Shown here one piece after another: positions 1 to 11,345 of a DNA stretch of 64,000 nt. The first letter of the stretch is position 1. Each line of letters opens with the position of its first letter. Source of the DNA: Carya illinoinensis (Eukaryota > Streptophyta > Magnoliopsida > Fagales > Juglandaceae); NCBI RefSeq assembly GCF_018687715.1, contig NC_056760.1, positions 34,270,001 through 34,334,000 of the forward strand, written 5' to 3'. A program made the translations under genes and the position numbers. The notes beneath the pieces were generated by a model. It searched no databases. It saw nothing but the letters and a program-made list of their open reading frames with translations, and was not told the origin of the DNA.

Positions 1-41
1 ACTTTGTATCGATATTGACAAAAAGAATAAGAATAAACCAA

Positions 42-59
42 TCCCCGGCAACGGCGCCA
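42..59 (-). other. Primer binding site matching tRNA-Asp
   Basis: Eighteen bases identical to the 3' end of a plant tRNA-Asp including the terminal CCA-like end. No cloverleaf precedes it, so it is a retrotransposon primer site and not a tRNA gene. It fixes the orientation of the flanking LTR. Confidence 0.7.
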
Positions 60-65
60 AAAACT

Positions 66-1386
66 TGACCGGTGCAAAACTGCAAGTGCACAGTATCGTA
101 GTTTTATAGTAAAGTAATAAGAAGAGTATCGTCCTTAGGGATTGGTATCTTACTTTTACCAAATACTAAAATTATACTAAACTTGATTTTATCTAGAGGA
201 ATCATTAAGATTTTTCTGTAGTTGCAAATTAAACTAAGATCAACTCAAAGGGAAATATGCAAGAGAAACAAAACTGACGTTCGAAGATCAACTTAATGGG
301 GAAGAAAACTTCTAGGAAATTGATTTCACCTAATTCTTCACCATGCTTTTCTCATCCAGCTAACTTAATTTAATTCTCTTTTATCTATTAGCAAATCTCT
401 AAATCATCCAAAAGCCTCTTTCGATAATCAATTGGAAATGACTCTTGTTTATCAATTCATACAAGAATATGCAAATTTAATAAAGCAAGAAAACAATAAA
501 ATCAATGATTTAATTACTACATAGGTTCATACAAGTCTTTCGATCTCTATACTTACCTATGCTAAAATATTCAAGATCTACCCTATGATTCTTTCTTTCG
601 ATAGCAAATCACAAGATTAAAAATCATCCAATCAATGGCCAGTTAATTAGAAGCAATAAACTCAGAATAAATCAGATAAACAAAAAGAGAATTGCATTAA
701 ATTAGCGTAGACAATCAAGCATAGTTCAGAAATAGGTTACATCGTTTTCCTAGAATAAAGAAAATTAGCTCATGCTAGAAATGGAATTCAACATAAACGA
801 ATTCACCATAATTTTTCTGAGAAGATTAGAAGAAAATAAACACTGAAAAATCTTTCTTGCAGCCGCAACTCGTCTTCAAAAGCTCAAGGGAACGATTCAA
901 CGCTTTTCTCCCGTCCGTGCTTGTGTATGATTCTAACGTACATGCAATAATTGGAATTCCCTCTCTAAAACAGATGATTTGAATCCCTCTAGCTATGTTT
1001 TTCTGTCCCAAAAAGTGTTCTCCAGTCAAAAAGTACGGCCATAGGGTGAAAAATCCCTTTTTATATCGTCTGACGGCGGAAAACCCTGGATCTGTCAAAA
1101 TACGATGTTCGCTCGAGCGGAGTGTCGAGCGCACGTCGAGCGTTCGATTCTGCCTGAGTTCGCTCGAGCGTCCTATCAAGCGCACATTGAGCGTTCGACT
1201 CTGCCTGATTTTGCTCGAGCGGCCAATGTCTCCGCTCGAGGGATCTTTATTTTTCAGCAACCCGCTTGAGCTCCCTGTCGAGCGGAAGTCGAGCGTTTGA
1301 ATCTGCCTGAATTCGCTCGAGCGGCCAAAAGCCTCCGCTTGAGCGAACTTGTAAAATCTGCAATATGAAATTTTTGCAAGTCATCA
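66..1386 (-). mobile_element. LTR of an Athila-like Ty3/gypsy retrotransposon
   Basis: On the minus strand a primer binding site complementary to the 3' end of tRNA-Asp lies at 59-42 (plus strand TCCCCGGCAACGGCGCCA). This primer is characteristic of Athila-type Ty3/gypsy elements. In element orientation the sequence before it would be the 5' LTR, so the LTR covers roughly 66-1386, ending in CA beside the primer site and starting TGATGACTTGC at the other end. About 1.3 kb is a usual LTR size for this lineage. The internal region lies beyond the left edge of the window, so neither the second LTR nor the target duplication can be checked. The outer boundary is inferred. Confidence 0.6.
1100..1345. 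repeat. Imperfect CTCGAGCG subrepeats inside the LTR
   Basis: The motif (G)CTCGAGCG and its variants (GTCGAGCG, CTTGAGCG) recurs more than ten times in about 245 bp, embedded in units of roughly 60 bp that also share TTCGAxTCTGCCTGA. It is GC-richer than its surroundings and sits inside the LTR, where such arrays often belong to the promoter-bearing U3. That role here is inference. Confidence 0.6.
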
Positions 1387-1712
1387 CCCACATGGTTTTG
1401 AGTAGTGATTGTTAATTCAGCCTATGAATTAGCAAGCCTTCTTGGCGATGGATGCAGAGGGGAGGGAACTTTGAGCCTGCAATAGTTTAAGATGATTTGT
1501 CATATATTTATTTAACTATTTGATAGCTACTTTATTTGTTGACTGAAACGATTATTTATGATAGCTACTTTGGAAGTATATTTATGTCATGTGATTATCT
1601 AATAGCTACTTTAATATAGTTATGCTTGCTATATTAAAATATAATGTTGGAATTAAATTTGATTTAATTTTTAACGTAGTTCTTATTACAATATAGTATC
1701 TCGTTGTAGAGC

Positions 1713-2420
1713 ATGGATGATCTGAATTGGTTAGTAGGAACTCCGACAATGGAAGTGAATCTCAATATGCCTCACAACTTTTTTGATGAGGGTGCAAGTG
1801 ATAATAGTGGTGATGAATTTGCATAAGACGCAATTGAGATAATGAGTTTGATTAGAGATATCCATCATCGATCTAGCTTGAATCTTAGACACCCACAACA
1901 TAATATCGGCCTATGGGGACATCGATATATTTTAGAAGTTTTAAATGGAAATTCGACGAATTGTCAGGAGTTCGAATGGAGGTTGACACATTCTGCACAT
2001 TATGTGACATGTTAATTTATGCATTCATATCCTAGAGAACAATATCATCGGAGTGACCATCAATGTTAGTGGGGATTTAGGGGGTATAAGGATTATTTTA
2101 ATTTTTGTCATTCGTCAATTCGTAACATGATAGAATGAACATTTGGTGTCTTGAAATCACGATTTAGGATTTTAAGACACATGCCTTCGTATTTAGTTAG
2201 GTGGCAAGGAATGCTAACCACTGTATGTTGTATGTTAGACAATTTTATTAGAAAGATGACTCCAAATGACTTCTTGTTCGAGGACTGGAGAATGAAAGTG
2301 CTCAGTCCTCATGGCTGTGCATTTGATAACGCTGCAGCTTCATCACGTCATCTTGACATGACTTTAGAATCAAGCCAAGTTATGGCTGCAATTAGGGATG
2401 GCATTGTCATTTCTATGTGA
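1713..2420 (+). pseudogene. PIF/Harbinger (ALP1-like) transposase remnant
   Basis: The reading begins MDDLNWLVGTPTMEV, passes a TAA stop after GDEFA, then reads HNIGLWGHRYILEVLNGN and, after a one-base frameshift, VRMEVDTFCTLCDML, the usual N-terminal part of plant Harbinger transposases. It then jumps to the C-terminal part: YFNFCHSSIRNMIE, a TGA stop where Arg is normal, and FGVLKSRFRILR. The final 89 residues are open to 2420. The middle of the protein with the first two catalytic acidic residues is gone, so this is a dead, internally deleted copy. I saw no terminal inverted repeats around it. Confidence 0.75.
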
Positions 2421-3080
2421 GCAGATAGAAATGGTGATTGAATGACAGCATGACATGTATGTGATAAAAAGAATAGGTGTAAGGGCAGTTTCATTATTCA
2501 TATTTTTAATTTTATCGCAAGTACATTTCTTATCTATTGAAGTTTATGTAATATTTATTGCATAATTTTGGTGATATGGTGTAGTTTTATTATATAATTA
2601 TTTAGTGTAGCATTCATAATTTGCTATGGAAATAATAAATAAAGATATATTTTTTTTGGATTGGTAATTTATTAATTACCATGTATATTTCTAAATGAAA
2701 CGAAATAAACATATATAAATAATTATTTGCCAAATATATAATTATTTGTTATTTTATATAATAAACATGTTTATATTTGCATACGTCCAAACAAATGGTC
2801 CCAATGCTCGTCCATAGACATTTCACATGTTGTAATTTGGAAGTCCCAGTATTTTATAAATATATAATTAATTTTGGATTTATTTTCTTGCCCAAAAAAA
2901 TAATAAAATATATTAAATTAGTATATTTTGATAAAAATATTGTCATCTTATAATATAATTATGAAATATATTTAAAAAAATTAGATAAGTGATTTATAAA
3001 TTATTTTTCCCAATATTTATAAATAAAACAAATCATTACAAATAATATGCAACCATTTATGAGACCCACATCTTTTTCCT
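2421..3080. other. AT-rich intergenic DNA, no gene seen
   Basis: Very AT-rich sequence with short A and T runs. No open frame with recognisable similarity and no clear repeat boundary. Confidence 0.5.
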
Positions 3081-3084
3081 TTCT

Positions 3085-3235
3085 AAACACTTTAAACCAT
3101 CACATCTTACTTTCAATTCAAACACATAAAATTTTTAAATACCATTTCAACTCATCTTATTTTATCTCAATTTAACAATTTTATTATTATTTACAAATTA
3201 TATCGCCTGACCTCCCAATCCAAACGAGGCACAAT
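3085..3235 (-). mobile_element. MITE fragment of the GATGAGATGAG family
   Basis: Right-hand part of a reverse-oriented copy: stretches such as CATTTCAACTCATCTTATTTTATCTCA and a terminal CCAATCCAAACGAGGC match the family seen complete at 13429-13824. The left part is missing or diverged. Confidence 0.5.
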
Positions 3236-3607
3236 GGCCTCTCCATTCATACTCTGTCAACGTAATTAAAGACGGTTTTAACACACGATACCCAAAGCCA
3301 TGTTACACCAATTAACGAGAGACCTATCTGATAATATATAATAAAAATTAAAGAATATTTTAATACCTAAAAACCATATAAATTATACAAATTCTAAAAT
3401 TAGAATCTAAACAAAATTAGCCATAAAAATAATTAAATAAAACAGAAAAAAGTTTGTAAAAAAAATGAGTGCCATATATGGGGTGATCTAAAGTGAACCA
3501 TTCCATACATATAGTTGTGACTGAAATCAGGTCTGCCTAAACTTTGATTGGTTTTTTTATTTTTGAGTTATTTTGTGTATCTTTATTCTCTTTAGTTATA
3601 TGTCGTG

Positions 3608-3840
3608 GTTTAGGTTTCGTTTAGTTATACAGTTTAAATGAAATGAGATGATATGTAATATTTTATTAAAAGTTGAATAAAATATTATTATAATATAATT
3701 TTTAATATTAGTTTTACTTTAAAATTTTAAAAAATTGAAATGTTTATTATATTTTGTATAGAAATTTATAAAAATTGTAATAATTTAATATTTTAAAAAA
3801 TAGTTAAAAAAATTTTAATATTATTTTTAAATTTGATAAT
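3608..3840 (+). mobile_element. MITE of the GATGAGATGAG family, decayed
   Basis: Starts TTTAGGTTTCGTTTAGTTAT followed by AAATGAAATGAGATGATATG and the AT-rich core shared with 9621-10004 (TTTTTAATATTA then GAAATTTAT/TTGTAATAATT). No clear right terminus, so it is truncated or decayed. It ends about 350 bp before the PPR start codon. Confidence 0.5.
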
Positions 3841-4190
3841 ACAAAAAAGAAAAGACGGATGTTTGCAGTATATGAAATCACTATGAGCCCAAAAGCAGCC
3901 CAAGATGAGCCCAGGCTGTGTTTTATTCTGATGTTTAGTCAATTTATGGATCGGCCCAATTTAAACATCGAGTCCAGTAGTCCACCCCTTTCTCCATCCA
4001 GAAAAACAAAATACATGAAAAGTGAAAACTGCCTTAAACCCTAGCCTCTCTGGCTTTCTGTGTTTCTAATTCTTTTTTTGATGTAGATTCGTAATTTCGC
4101 ATAGCGACGAGCACCAAAGATTCAAACCCGAGACAGCCTCATTCGACAAACCCATTTCAGTGATTCGAACTTTTCGAAGCATTCTACTCA

Positions 4191-6491
4191 ATGGCATTCA
4201 TTACTGTATCTAAACTCCACCAGTGGACGCTTAGGGTTTTTCCCAACATTCCAAGAACCTCAAATACTTCCACAATTAATCTACTCCGCTTCTTCTCCTC
4301 TACTGATGACACAATCTCCTCCGTTGATCAGAATCCAAACCCAGATCCCGAACCGGGTGCGCCTTCCGACCCAAAATTCGAAGTCGAAAACCCAAAGACG
4401 GCAGATGGAGAGCCGAAGGTCTACCAGAGAACTCCACGAGGTAAGCGTCGGAATCCAGAAAAGATAGAGGATGTTATATGTAAGATGATGGCGAGCCGGG
4501 CTTGGACAACCCGGTTGCAGAACTCAATCCGGGCATTGGTGCCCGAATTCGACAACTCCCTCGTCTGGAATGTATTGCACAGTTCCACTAACTCGGAGCA
4601 CGCGCTACAGTTCTTCCGGTGGGTCGAGCGGGCCGGGCTGGTCCATCACGACCGCGAGACCCATCTGAAAATGATTGAGATTTTAGGCCGCGCTTCGAAG
4701 ATCAACCACGCCAGGTGCATACTATTGGATATGCCGAAGAAGGGCGTCGAGTGGGACGAGGACTTGTTTGTTGTTCTCATCGAGAGCTATGGTAAAGCCG
4801 GGATTGTTCAGGAGGCTGTTAAGATTTTTCAGAAAATGAAGGAATTAGGTGTGGAGAGGAGTGTCAAGTCGTACGATGCTTTGTTTAAGGTGATTTTGAG
4901 GCGGGGGCGGTATATGATGGCGAAGAGGTATTTTAATGCGATGCTGAATGAAGGGATTGAGCCTACCCGTCATACATTCAATCTTATGCTTTGGGGATTC
5001 TTTTTGTCGTTGAGGTTGGAGACGGCGAAAAGGTTTTACGAGGATATGAAGGGTAGAGGGATTTCTCCGGATGTGGTCACGTATAACACTATGATTAATG
5101 GGTATTATCGGTTTAAGATGATGGATGAGGCAGAGAAGTTGTTTGACGAGTTGAAGGGGAGGAACATAGCTCCCACAGTTATAAGTTATACTACCATGAT
5201 AAAAGGGTATGTTTCGGTTGGTCGAATCGATGATGGGTTGAGATTGTTGGATGAGATGAAGTCTTTTGGTGTTAAGCCCAATGCTGTCACATACTCGACC
5301 TTGTTGCCTGGGCTTTGTGATGCTGAGAAAATGTCTGAAGCTCGAATGATGTTGAAGGAGATGGTTGAGAGACATTTTGCTCCTAAGGATAGTTCCATCT
5401 TCATTAGACTGTTAACATGTCAGTGCAACTCTGGTGACTTGGATGCTGCTGCAGATGTGCTCAAAGCAATGATTCGGCTGAGCATACCTACTGAGGCTGG
5501 TCACTATGGGGTCTTAATTGAGAACTTTTGCAAGGCTGGTGTGTATGATCGGGCAATTAAGTTGTTGGATAAGCTGATTGAGAAGGAAATCATCTTGAGG
5601 CCACAGACTTCTTTGGAGATGGAGTCTACTGCTTATAACCCAATGATTCAGTATCTGTGCGAGCATGGGCAGACGGGGAAAGCAGAAATATTTTTCCGTC
5701 AACTGATGAAAAAGGGTGTTATGGATTCATTTGCTTTTAATAATTTGATCTGTGGGCATTCCAGAGAAGGGAATCCTGATTCTGCTTTTGAGATTCTAAG
5801 GATCATGGGTAGGAGAGGGGTTTCTAGAGATGCAGATTCCTTTAAATTGCTTATCAAGAGCTACTTGAACAGAGGTGAACCAGCTGATGCTAAAACAGCT
5901 TTGGATAGTATGATTGAAGTTGGGCATCTCCCAGATTCCTCACTCTTCAGGTCAGTGATGGAGAGCCTATTTGAAGATGGGAGGGTTCAAACTGCAAGTC
6001 GAGTGATGAAGAGCATGGTGGAGAAGGGGGTGAAGGAGAACATGGACTTGGTTGCTAAGATCTTGGAAGCCCTTCTCATGAGAGGTCACGTTGAGGAAGC
6101 CCTGGGACGAATTGATCTACTCATGCACAGCGGGTGCTCGCCTGATTTTGATTCTCTTTTAACCGTTCTTTGTGAGAAGGGGAAGACTATTGCTGCTCTT
6201 AAGGTGTTAGATTTTGCATTGGAGAGAGACTATACTATAGACTTTTCAAGCTATGATAAAGTGTTGGATGCTCTCTTGGCAGCAGGGAAAACACTAAATG
6301 CATATTCAATTTTGTGTAAAATTATGGAGAAAGGAGGGGCCACGGATTGGAGTAGTCGTGAGGCTCTGATCAAGAGCCTTAATCAGGAGGGCAACACAAA
6401 GCAGGCAGATATACTTTCTAGAATGATTAAGGATGGGGAGAAATCCCATGCCGGCAAAAAAGGGAAAAAGCATGCTACTGTTGCTGCCTAA
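4191..6491 (+). CDS. Mitochondrial P-class pentatricopeptide repeat protein (At2g37230 type)
   Basis: A single uninterrupted frame of 766 codons. The first 40 residues (MAFITVSKLHQWTLRVFPNI, then RFFSS) are rich in Arg, Ser and Thr with few acidic residues, as expected of a mitochondrial presequence. An acidic/proline-rich linker follows, then a basic box (RGKRRNPEKIEDVICKMM), then about 15 degenerate 35-residue helical repeats from near residue 150 to 740, such as VVTYNTMINGYYRFKMMDEA and NAVTYSTLLPGLCDAEKM. There is no E, DYW or SMR tail, so it is P class, which normally binds organellar RNA. The sequence agrees along its whole length with Arabidopsis At2g37230 (about 757 residues); I recall, unverified, that this protein was reported as a mitoribosome-associated PPR. 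The ATG at 4191 is chosen because it yields the presequence; an upstream small frame at 3859-4044 is separate. Lack of introns is normal for the family. Confidence 0.93.
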   Translation: MAFITVSKLHQWTLRVFPNIPRTSNTSTINLLRFFSSTDDTISSVDQNPNPDPEPGAPSDPKFEVENPKTADGEPKVYQRTPRGKRRNPEKIEDVICKMMASRAWTTRLQNSIRALVPEFDNSLVWNVLHSSTNSEHALQFFRWVERAGLVHHDRETHLKMIEILGRASKINHARCILLDMPKKGVEWDEDLFVVLIESYGKAGIVQEAVKIFQKMKELGVERSVKSYDALFKVILRRGRYMMAKRYFNAMLNEGIEPTRHTFNLMLWGFFLSLRLETAKRFYEDMKGRGISPDVVTYNTMINGYYRFKMMDEAEKLFDELKGRNIAPTVISYTTMIKGYVSVGRIDDGLRLLDEMKSFGVKPNAVTYSTLLPGLCDAEKMSEARMMLKEMVERHFAPKDSSIFIRLLTCQCNSGDLDAAADVLKAMIRLSIPTEAGHYGVLIENFCKAGVYDRAIKLLDKLIEKEIILRPQTSLEMESTAYNPMIQYLCEHGQTGKAEIFFRQLMKKGVMDSFAFNNLICGHSREGNPDSAFEILRIMGRRGVSRDADSFKLLIKSYLNRGEPADAKTALDSMIEVGHLPDSSLFRSVMESLFEDGRVQTASRVMKSMVEKGVKENMDLVAKILEALLMRGHVEEALGRIDLLMHSGCSPDFDSLLTVLCEKGKTIAALKVLDFALERDYTIDFSSYDKVLDALLAAGKTLNAYSILCKIMEKGGATDWSSREALIKSLNQEGNTKQADILSRMIKDGEKSHAGKKGKKHATVAA

Positions 6492-8020
6492 TTTGCTGCC
6501 CTTCATTTTCCTTGTCACTTTGAGGTGAGAATTCAGGCTTGAATTTTACTTTTAGAACGAGGAGAAAAATCTCATCCTCATTGGAATAAGTTTTAAACAT
6601 TTTAATGTTATCTGTTTGTATCTTTGTTACAATTTCAGGGTTGTAATTCGTCTTGACAAATTTCCTGTTTTTTCTTCAATTTACTTTTGCGGTGGTAGTG
6701 GTACTAGGAAGAGTAACTGACCATTTTGGTGACAGATAGGGTATTAGCTACATCATGCTTATGGTTTACATATAACTTCATTTGGTTGGTCTGGTGCCAC
6801 CACATAGGATCCCCCTTGGTCCTTGCAGTCGTAAGTTGCTGCTTTCACAGCCTTTTCGAGCTCGCAGAATATCAGCGGAAAGAGTACCTTGCTTCCGGTT
6901 TGTACTTTGGCGCCATGCTGTACTTGGGAACATACTGTGAAGAAGACATATCAAAGCATATAGCCCATTACTTAAGCCGTGATTACCTTTGCCTGCGGGT
7001 CATTGGATGATGCAAATGCTAATGTAATTTAAGTTTTTCAAAAGAAATTTTTGTTTATTGTTACTGTTCTGATTGTCAGCAATCTTTAAATTGAGTTTAT
7101 ATTAAACTCAGCTCACTGCAGCCTTTATATCCCAACTTCTTCTGCTCGTGTATATGGATCTGAGTACTGCCCATTGCAGAGGTTGAAATTTTGCTTCAAG
7201 ATATCATTTCTTTATATCAGGCTTGCCTTTTCCTTTTGCCAGCCATGGCGAGACCCAATGCTGTTACTCCAACCTATGGAAATGCAAGTTTGTAATTAGT
7301 TGCATGTGTTCTAGATGTAGCTCAATTTGTGAAATAGTTGGAAGTTTCATGCTGAAAATCACACAACCATTACTAATCTCAGCATTTTGTAGGTATCATC
7401 TTGAGAATGGTTAACCTCTTGTCCCTTCCATTACCACCCTCTGTAAATCCCCGCTTCCTCTTTTCCTCTCATCACCTCTCTACCCCCCATACCCCACGCG
7501 GCATGTTCTTCCCCCCACCCGGCTCGTTTATGGTTTATTAGTAAAATCTACATGGACGATCAAATAAACAAAACAGCATCTCAAGAAGCCTTTCTAAACT
7601 TCCTTGGTGGGATGTCTCATTGAGCTGGAAGTAACAGCCCAGTCGAATACGCCACCATCAATGCAGCATTGAATTTTGCAGGCGAATTTCAAATTAAAGA
7701 CTTGAGCAAAAACCACTACCTGTATTCGTTTACCAACCGAAGAATAAAGGAGCGAATGCTCAACGGAATATCAAAATTCAAAGGTAGGGGAGTAAATAAA
7801 CACAGGCTCTCGTGAATAGACTTGGGGAGATGGCCTGTAACACAAGCACGTCCGTGAGGGTAATCAAGTAAATAAACTACCGTAAACATGCGTCTGCCCG
7901 CCCATATGAAAATGGGAAATACTGTTCTACAAAATTAATTCTATAATTCGCGCTACTTAAAATTTCAAACACCTATTGAGAATTTTATCTCCTCAATTTT
8001 CAGAAATCACCCATAGAGGG
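6492..8020. other. PPR 3' region and unassigned intergenic DNA
   Basis: The first few hundred bases are presumably the PPR 3' untranslated region. Two small open frames (6726-7010 and 7223-7414) show no family signature and are not called. From 7575 to 7900 the sequence is less AT-rich and complex but does not read as any protein I recognise on either strand. Confidence 0.4.
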
Positions 8021-9300
8021 AGCTAGCTCATGCTTCATTTCTTCAGATTCCCCTCGCCATCGCGTCGTCGTAGCCAGACCACCACCACTCCACCACGCAG
8101 CCATCAGGTTAGTGTCTCTCGCTCTTTCTCTGACATTTTTTTTTTTTTTTTATCATTTTTTTGGTTCATCGTCACATTCCATTGTTGCTCTGCTATGTAT
8201 TTCTCTTTCAAATGTTGCCTGTCATGGAACCGTTGTGAGCCTGTGAGTTCTGTCCCCTCTTTTGCTCTCTATCTCGTACATTCTTAAGGTTTCTAAGTTT
8301 TTATTTTCTTTTATTTAATTATTTGAGGATTTGGGCTTCGTTTTATTTTTTATATATTTCTCTACCAGGAAAAACTCTTTGGCCCACCCTTCTGCCTGTA
8401 GGGCGGATTGGTGTGAACTTGGCTGGGGTCACGCCGCGTCCAAGGGCAGAGTGATAGGCTAGGCAAAATATACCGAGCAGTGGCGGGTAGCACCCCTAGG
8501 TTTGGGCTCGATTGGAATATGATCTTTAGTAAATTAGTTAAAATGGAATGCTAAAACAGATTTGATTATTAAACAACTCAAACTTGCCAAATCTTGATTC
8601 GGCTCATGAACATAGTTTGGAAAAGCTCAACTCAACTCGTTTAGCTCATGTATATGTATTAGTGTATATGTGAATACAGCTCACTTTTCCTATAATGTAT
8701 TTAGGTGTTCTTATGTATATTTCCTGTGCACACGGGCTATGGCTATTGCATTCAGATCAATAATATTTATCTCTTACTTATCAAAAAAAAGAGAAAGTGT
8801 ATATGTTAATACAGATATATATATATGCATGTATGTATGTAATTAGAAACTTTATATGAATATAAAGTTTTTTCCAAATTTCCTACGCTCAACCCAAACA
8901 TCTTCACGTCAAAACAATTTCAATAGTCAAAACATCTCACCTATTTTCGTAACAAACTAAAACTAAAATAACTTCTGCAAATTGAAAACAAAAGCCTCCC
9001 ACAAAAATTTTCTTCCCTTCATATTTTCAAGTCCACTTCTCAAATCCCAGTAAACATATCTCTAAAACATTTTCTCAATCCAAACATATTTTTATGGGTC
9101 CCCCTGCTTTTACAAAACCCCATAAAACCCATCTTTAAAAGTTTTCTATCAAATTGCATAAATTGTTAAAAGAATATCTTACATCTGAACATCCCCATCA
9201 ATAATTCACTGGAAAAATGGAAGAGGACTCCCGCTAAAGAATTAACTGGAAACTTCTAGCAAATCATCTATCACAATATCCCATTAATCTAAATAAAAAT
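8020..9300. other. Unassigned intergenic DNA with exon-like and decayed repeat sequence
   Basis: At 8030-8107 a Ser/Arg-rich open stretch ends in CAG|GTTAGT, which looks like a 5' exon with a splice donor, but nothing recognisable follows. Between 8360 and 8520 a GC-richer island contains weak matches to tRNA-like A and B boxes (AGCAGTGG, GGCTCGATTGG), perhaps an old SINE. CTTACTTATCAAAAAAAAG at 8773 resembles the 3' end of plant LINEs. No gene is called. Confidence 0.3.
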
Positions 9301-9326
9301 TTGACCCAAAACTATCTGATGCAGGG

Positions 9327-9581
9327 CTACCATCCATGAATGTCTTTCACAGCTTTCTTTACTTCATCAATTGTTGGAGTTTTGCATAGACAATCATTTT
9401 TGTCTTCAGATATCATCAGGGAAATGATTGACTCAAAATCAAAATCAGATGTGTTTCCTTTGGAGGAAAGCATGTCTTTAAAGAACAAAACTGCAGTGTC
9501 ATGAATTTTTTCGTAGAGTTCAATACTGTCCCATCCTCCGGTGTCATCAATTGTTGGAGTGTAGCATGGCATCTCCTTCAT
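9327..9581 (-). pseudogene. LINE ORF2 fragment, linker just before reverse transcriptase
   Basis: Eighty-four codons with HDTAVLFFKDMLSS, then DFDFESIISLMISEDKND and LCKTPTIDEVKKAVKDI. This pattern (a short helix, a dispensable acidic stretch, then a threonine/proline box before a helix) is the linker between endonuclease and reverse transcriptase in plant L1 ORF2. The RT palm that should follow is absent. It cannot be the 5' part of the neighbouring LINE at 10028-11160, because it lies on the wrong (downstream) side in minus-strand order, so it is a separate fragment. Confidence 0.55.
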
Positions 9582-9620
9582 CGAGCCACTTTAGCCAAGC
9601 TTTTTGTTTCATAACGATTT

Positions 9621-10004
9621 AGGCCTCGTTTGGTTACACAGATAAGATGAGATGGGATGAAAAATCTGTAAATAGAAGTGAGATAGTTCGTAAATAGTAG
9701 TGAAATGGTTTGAGTTAAGATGTTTTATGAGGTTTTGGATAAGGAGAAAAAAAAAGTTGAATAGAAATATTATAAGTTAAAATATTGTTAAACATAATTT
9801 TTTAATATTATTTTTGTTTTGGGATTTGAAAAAGTTGAATTGTTTTTTGTGTTTTGTTTGAAAGTTTGAGAAAGTTGTAATGATTAAATGAAAAGGTTGA
9901 AAAGTTGAAAATTTGAAATTGAAAAGTGTTTATGTTTGAACGGTGTTTGGATGTTGAGATGAGATGAGATGGGTTGAGACCATTTGTGAAACCAAACGGG
10001 GCCT
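9621..10004 (+). mobile_element. 384-bp MITE with imperfect terminal inverted repeats
   Basis: Left end AGGCCTCGTTTGGTTACACA and right end TGTGAAACCAAACGGGGCCT are inverted copies of each other with two or three differences. The interior has GATAAGATGAGATGGGATG near the left and GAGATGAGATGAGATGGG near the right. No coding capacity and no convincing target duplication. Same family as 13429-13824, which has hAT-like 8-bp duplications. Confidence 0.75.
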
Positions 10005-10027
10005 AAGGGTCCACACATGACAATTCC

Positions 10028-10866
10028 ACCAAACTTTTTTTATAAGTAAATTTTTATTCAATCAATTAAGTAGGCATAGCCTAAGTTCACAGGAAGTATA
10101 CAAGATTGAACACCTAGTTACAAGCTAGGAGTTAGAAATAGATATAAGAAAATCATGAAAACTAGATCCATTAAAGACAATAGCGGAGGCCAATAGAATT
10201 AAGGTATGGATCTTCCAAATATCTTTTTCGGTCCTCAAAGAATAGGCATAGCCAGGTACAATACAAAGAGTGCCCTAACTAAGTAGGCCCAATAGAGACA
10301 AGAAAGTCACGTAAATCCAAGCCATTAAAATCAATGGCAATGGACCAAGTACATAGAGTTCTAATAAAGAAAGCTTTTAGTTCCTCCATCGATCTCTCAT
10401 TGTCTTTAAACATCTGTTCATTGTGTTTCTGCCACAAACACCACATGATGCATATAGGGATCATCTTCCACACAACTTTAATCTTTTGAAGGCTTCTTAG
10501 ATTTGTCCAGCTATCAAGAACTGCCACCATTGTCTCAGGCATAACCCAAGTCAAGTCTAGTCTGCTGAGCACCTCATTCCATAGCCCTCTAGCTGTCTCA
10601 CAGTATAGTAAGAGATGGTCCACAAATTCACCCCCATTCCTGCACATGTAACACCAATTTGTGATGATCATCCTACGTTTGCTCAAATTGTTGGTTGTGA
10701 GGATCTTACCTAGGAAAATTGTCTGCACAAAGAATGCTGCTTTGGGAGGCGCCTTATGTCGTCAAAGCCTTTTTCATGGAAAATGAATACTGGGCTCTTG
10801 TGTGAGGGACTTAATATTTTTCACAACTCTACACCATGCACACCTCTCACTTCGATTAAGCACCAA

Positions 10867-10897
<31 letters not shown>

Positions 10898-11160
10898 AAA
10901 AAAAACTTACATATTTGGAATCATTAATAACCCTCCATTAAGACTCCCCTTCCTGATTATACCGTCATAACCATGTCACAAGGGAAGCCTTATTAAAATT
11001 ATTCAAATTTCGAACTGTCACCCTCCACTTGAGAGGGGAGCAAAACTTATCCCAATTAAATCTTTTTTTGGGTTTAGGAATCCCCACTTACAATCCAAGT
11101 TCTGTCAAGAATCTAAAGATGTTATAGGTCCTGCCACAACATTATCCTTTCTTTATAAGT
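10028..11160 (-). mobile_element. 5'-truncated L1-type LINE, 3' end
   Basis: On the minus strand the element ends in TTACTTATAAAAAAA at about 10028, the usual plant LINE tail. Upstream, codons from about 11050 give VRNLNNFNKASLVTWL, a region downstream of the RT, with stops. The largest open part, 10728-10279 (149 codons), is a zf-RVT domain: WCYMCRNGGEFVDHLLLYC supplies the Cys-x2-Cys...His-x4-Cys pattern, then GLWNEVLSRLDLTWVMP and IMWCLWQKHNEQMF. A G/C plus A/T homopolymer (10868-10905) interrupts the frame. Non-functional. Confidence 0.75.
10868..10905. repeat. Poly-C followed by poly-A homopolymer
   Basis: About twenty C residues directly followed by about eighteen A residues. The length is unreliable in any assembly. 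It interrupts the LINE sequence. Confidence 0.85.
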
Positions 11161-11225
11161 ACAGCTTTTATAGATAATTGATAGTACAAATACAAAGTCA
11201 TGATAGTTAAAATACCAGAAACAGA

Positions 11226-11345
11226 TTGTGAGATGATCTGTAATGGGTACTGAGGTGATCTCAGATATTTTGTACTGAGGTGATCTCAGATATCAGTACC
11301 CAAAGTTGCGTTTGGGTACTGAGGTGATCTCAGATATTTTGTAAA
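11226..11345. repeat. Short direct repeats of a 24-bp unit
   Basis: GTACTGAGGTGATCTCAGATA occurs three times, at about 11247, 11273 and 11317, separated by different short spacers. Each unit contains the imperfect palindrome GAGGTGATCTC. No function assigned. Confidence 0.65.

Noticed and set aside
42..59. Possible tRNA-Asp gene
   Set aside because: Only the 3' terminal 18 bases are present and no cloverleaf precedes them; it is a retrotransposon primer binding site.
3859..4044. 61-codon frame upstream of the PPR gene
   Set aside because: Low-complexity, out of frame with the PPR gene and without family signal; probably leader or intergenic DNA.
4845..5404. Antisense open frames over the PPR gene
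   Set aside because: Shadow frames of a long coding sequence; the sense frame has full-length family similarity.
6726..7010. 94-codon frame downstream of the PPR gene
   Set aside because: No recognisable family, lies in the probable 3' untranslated region, starts from a weak context.
8360..8520. tRNA-derived SINE
   Set aside because: Only weak A and B box resemblance, no defined 3' tail or target duplication; kept as a note.
9601..10014. PIF-type TTA/TAA target duplication for the MITE at 9621
   Set aside because: TTA on the left and TAA on the right are part of the inverted ends, not a direct repeat.
9327..10728. One continuous LINE joining the RT linker and the zf-RVT fragment
   Set aside because: On the minus strand the zf-RVT part comes first, the reverse of the protein order, so they are separate insertions.
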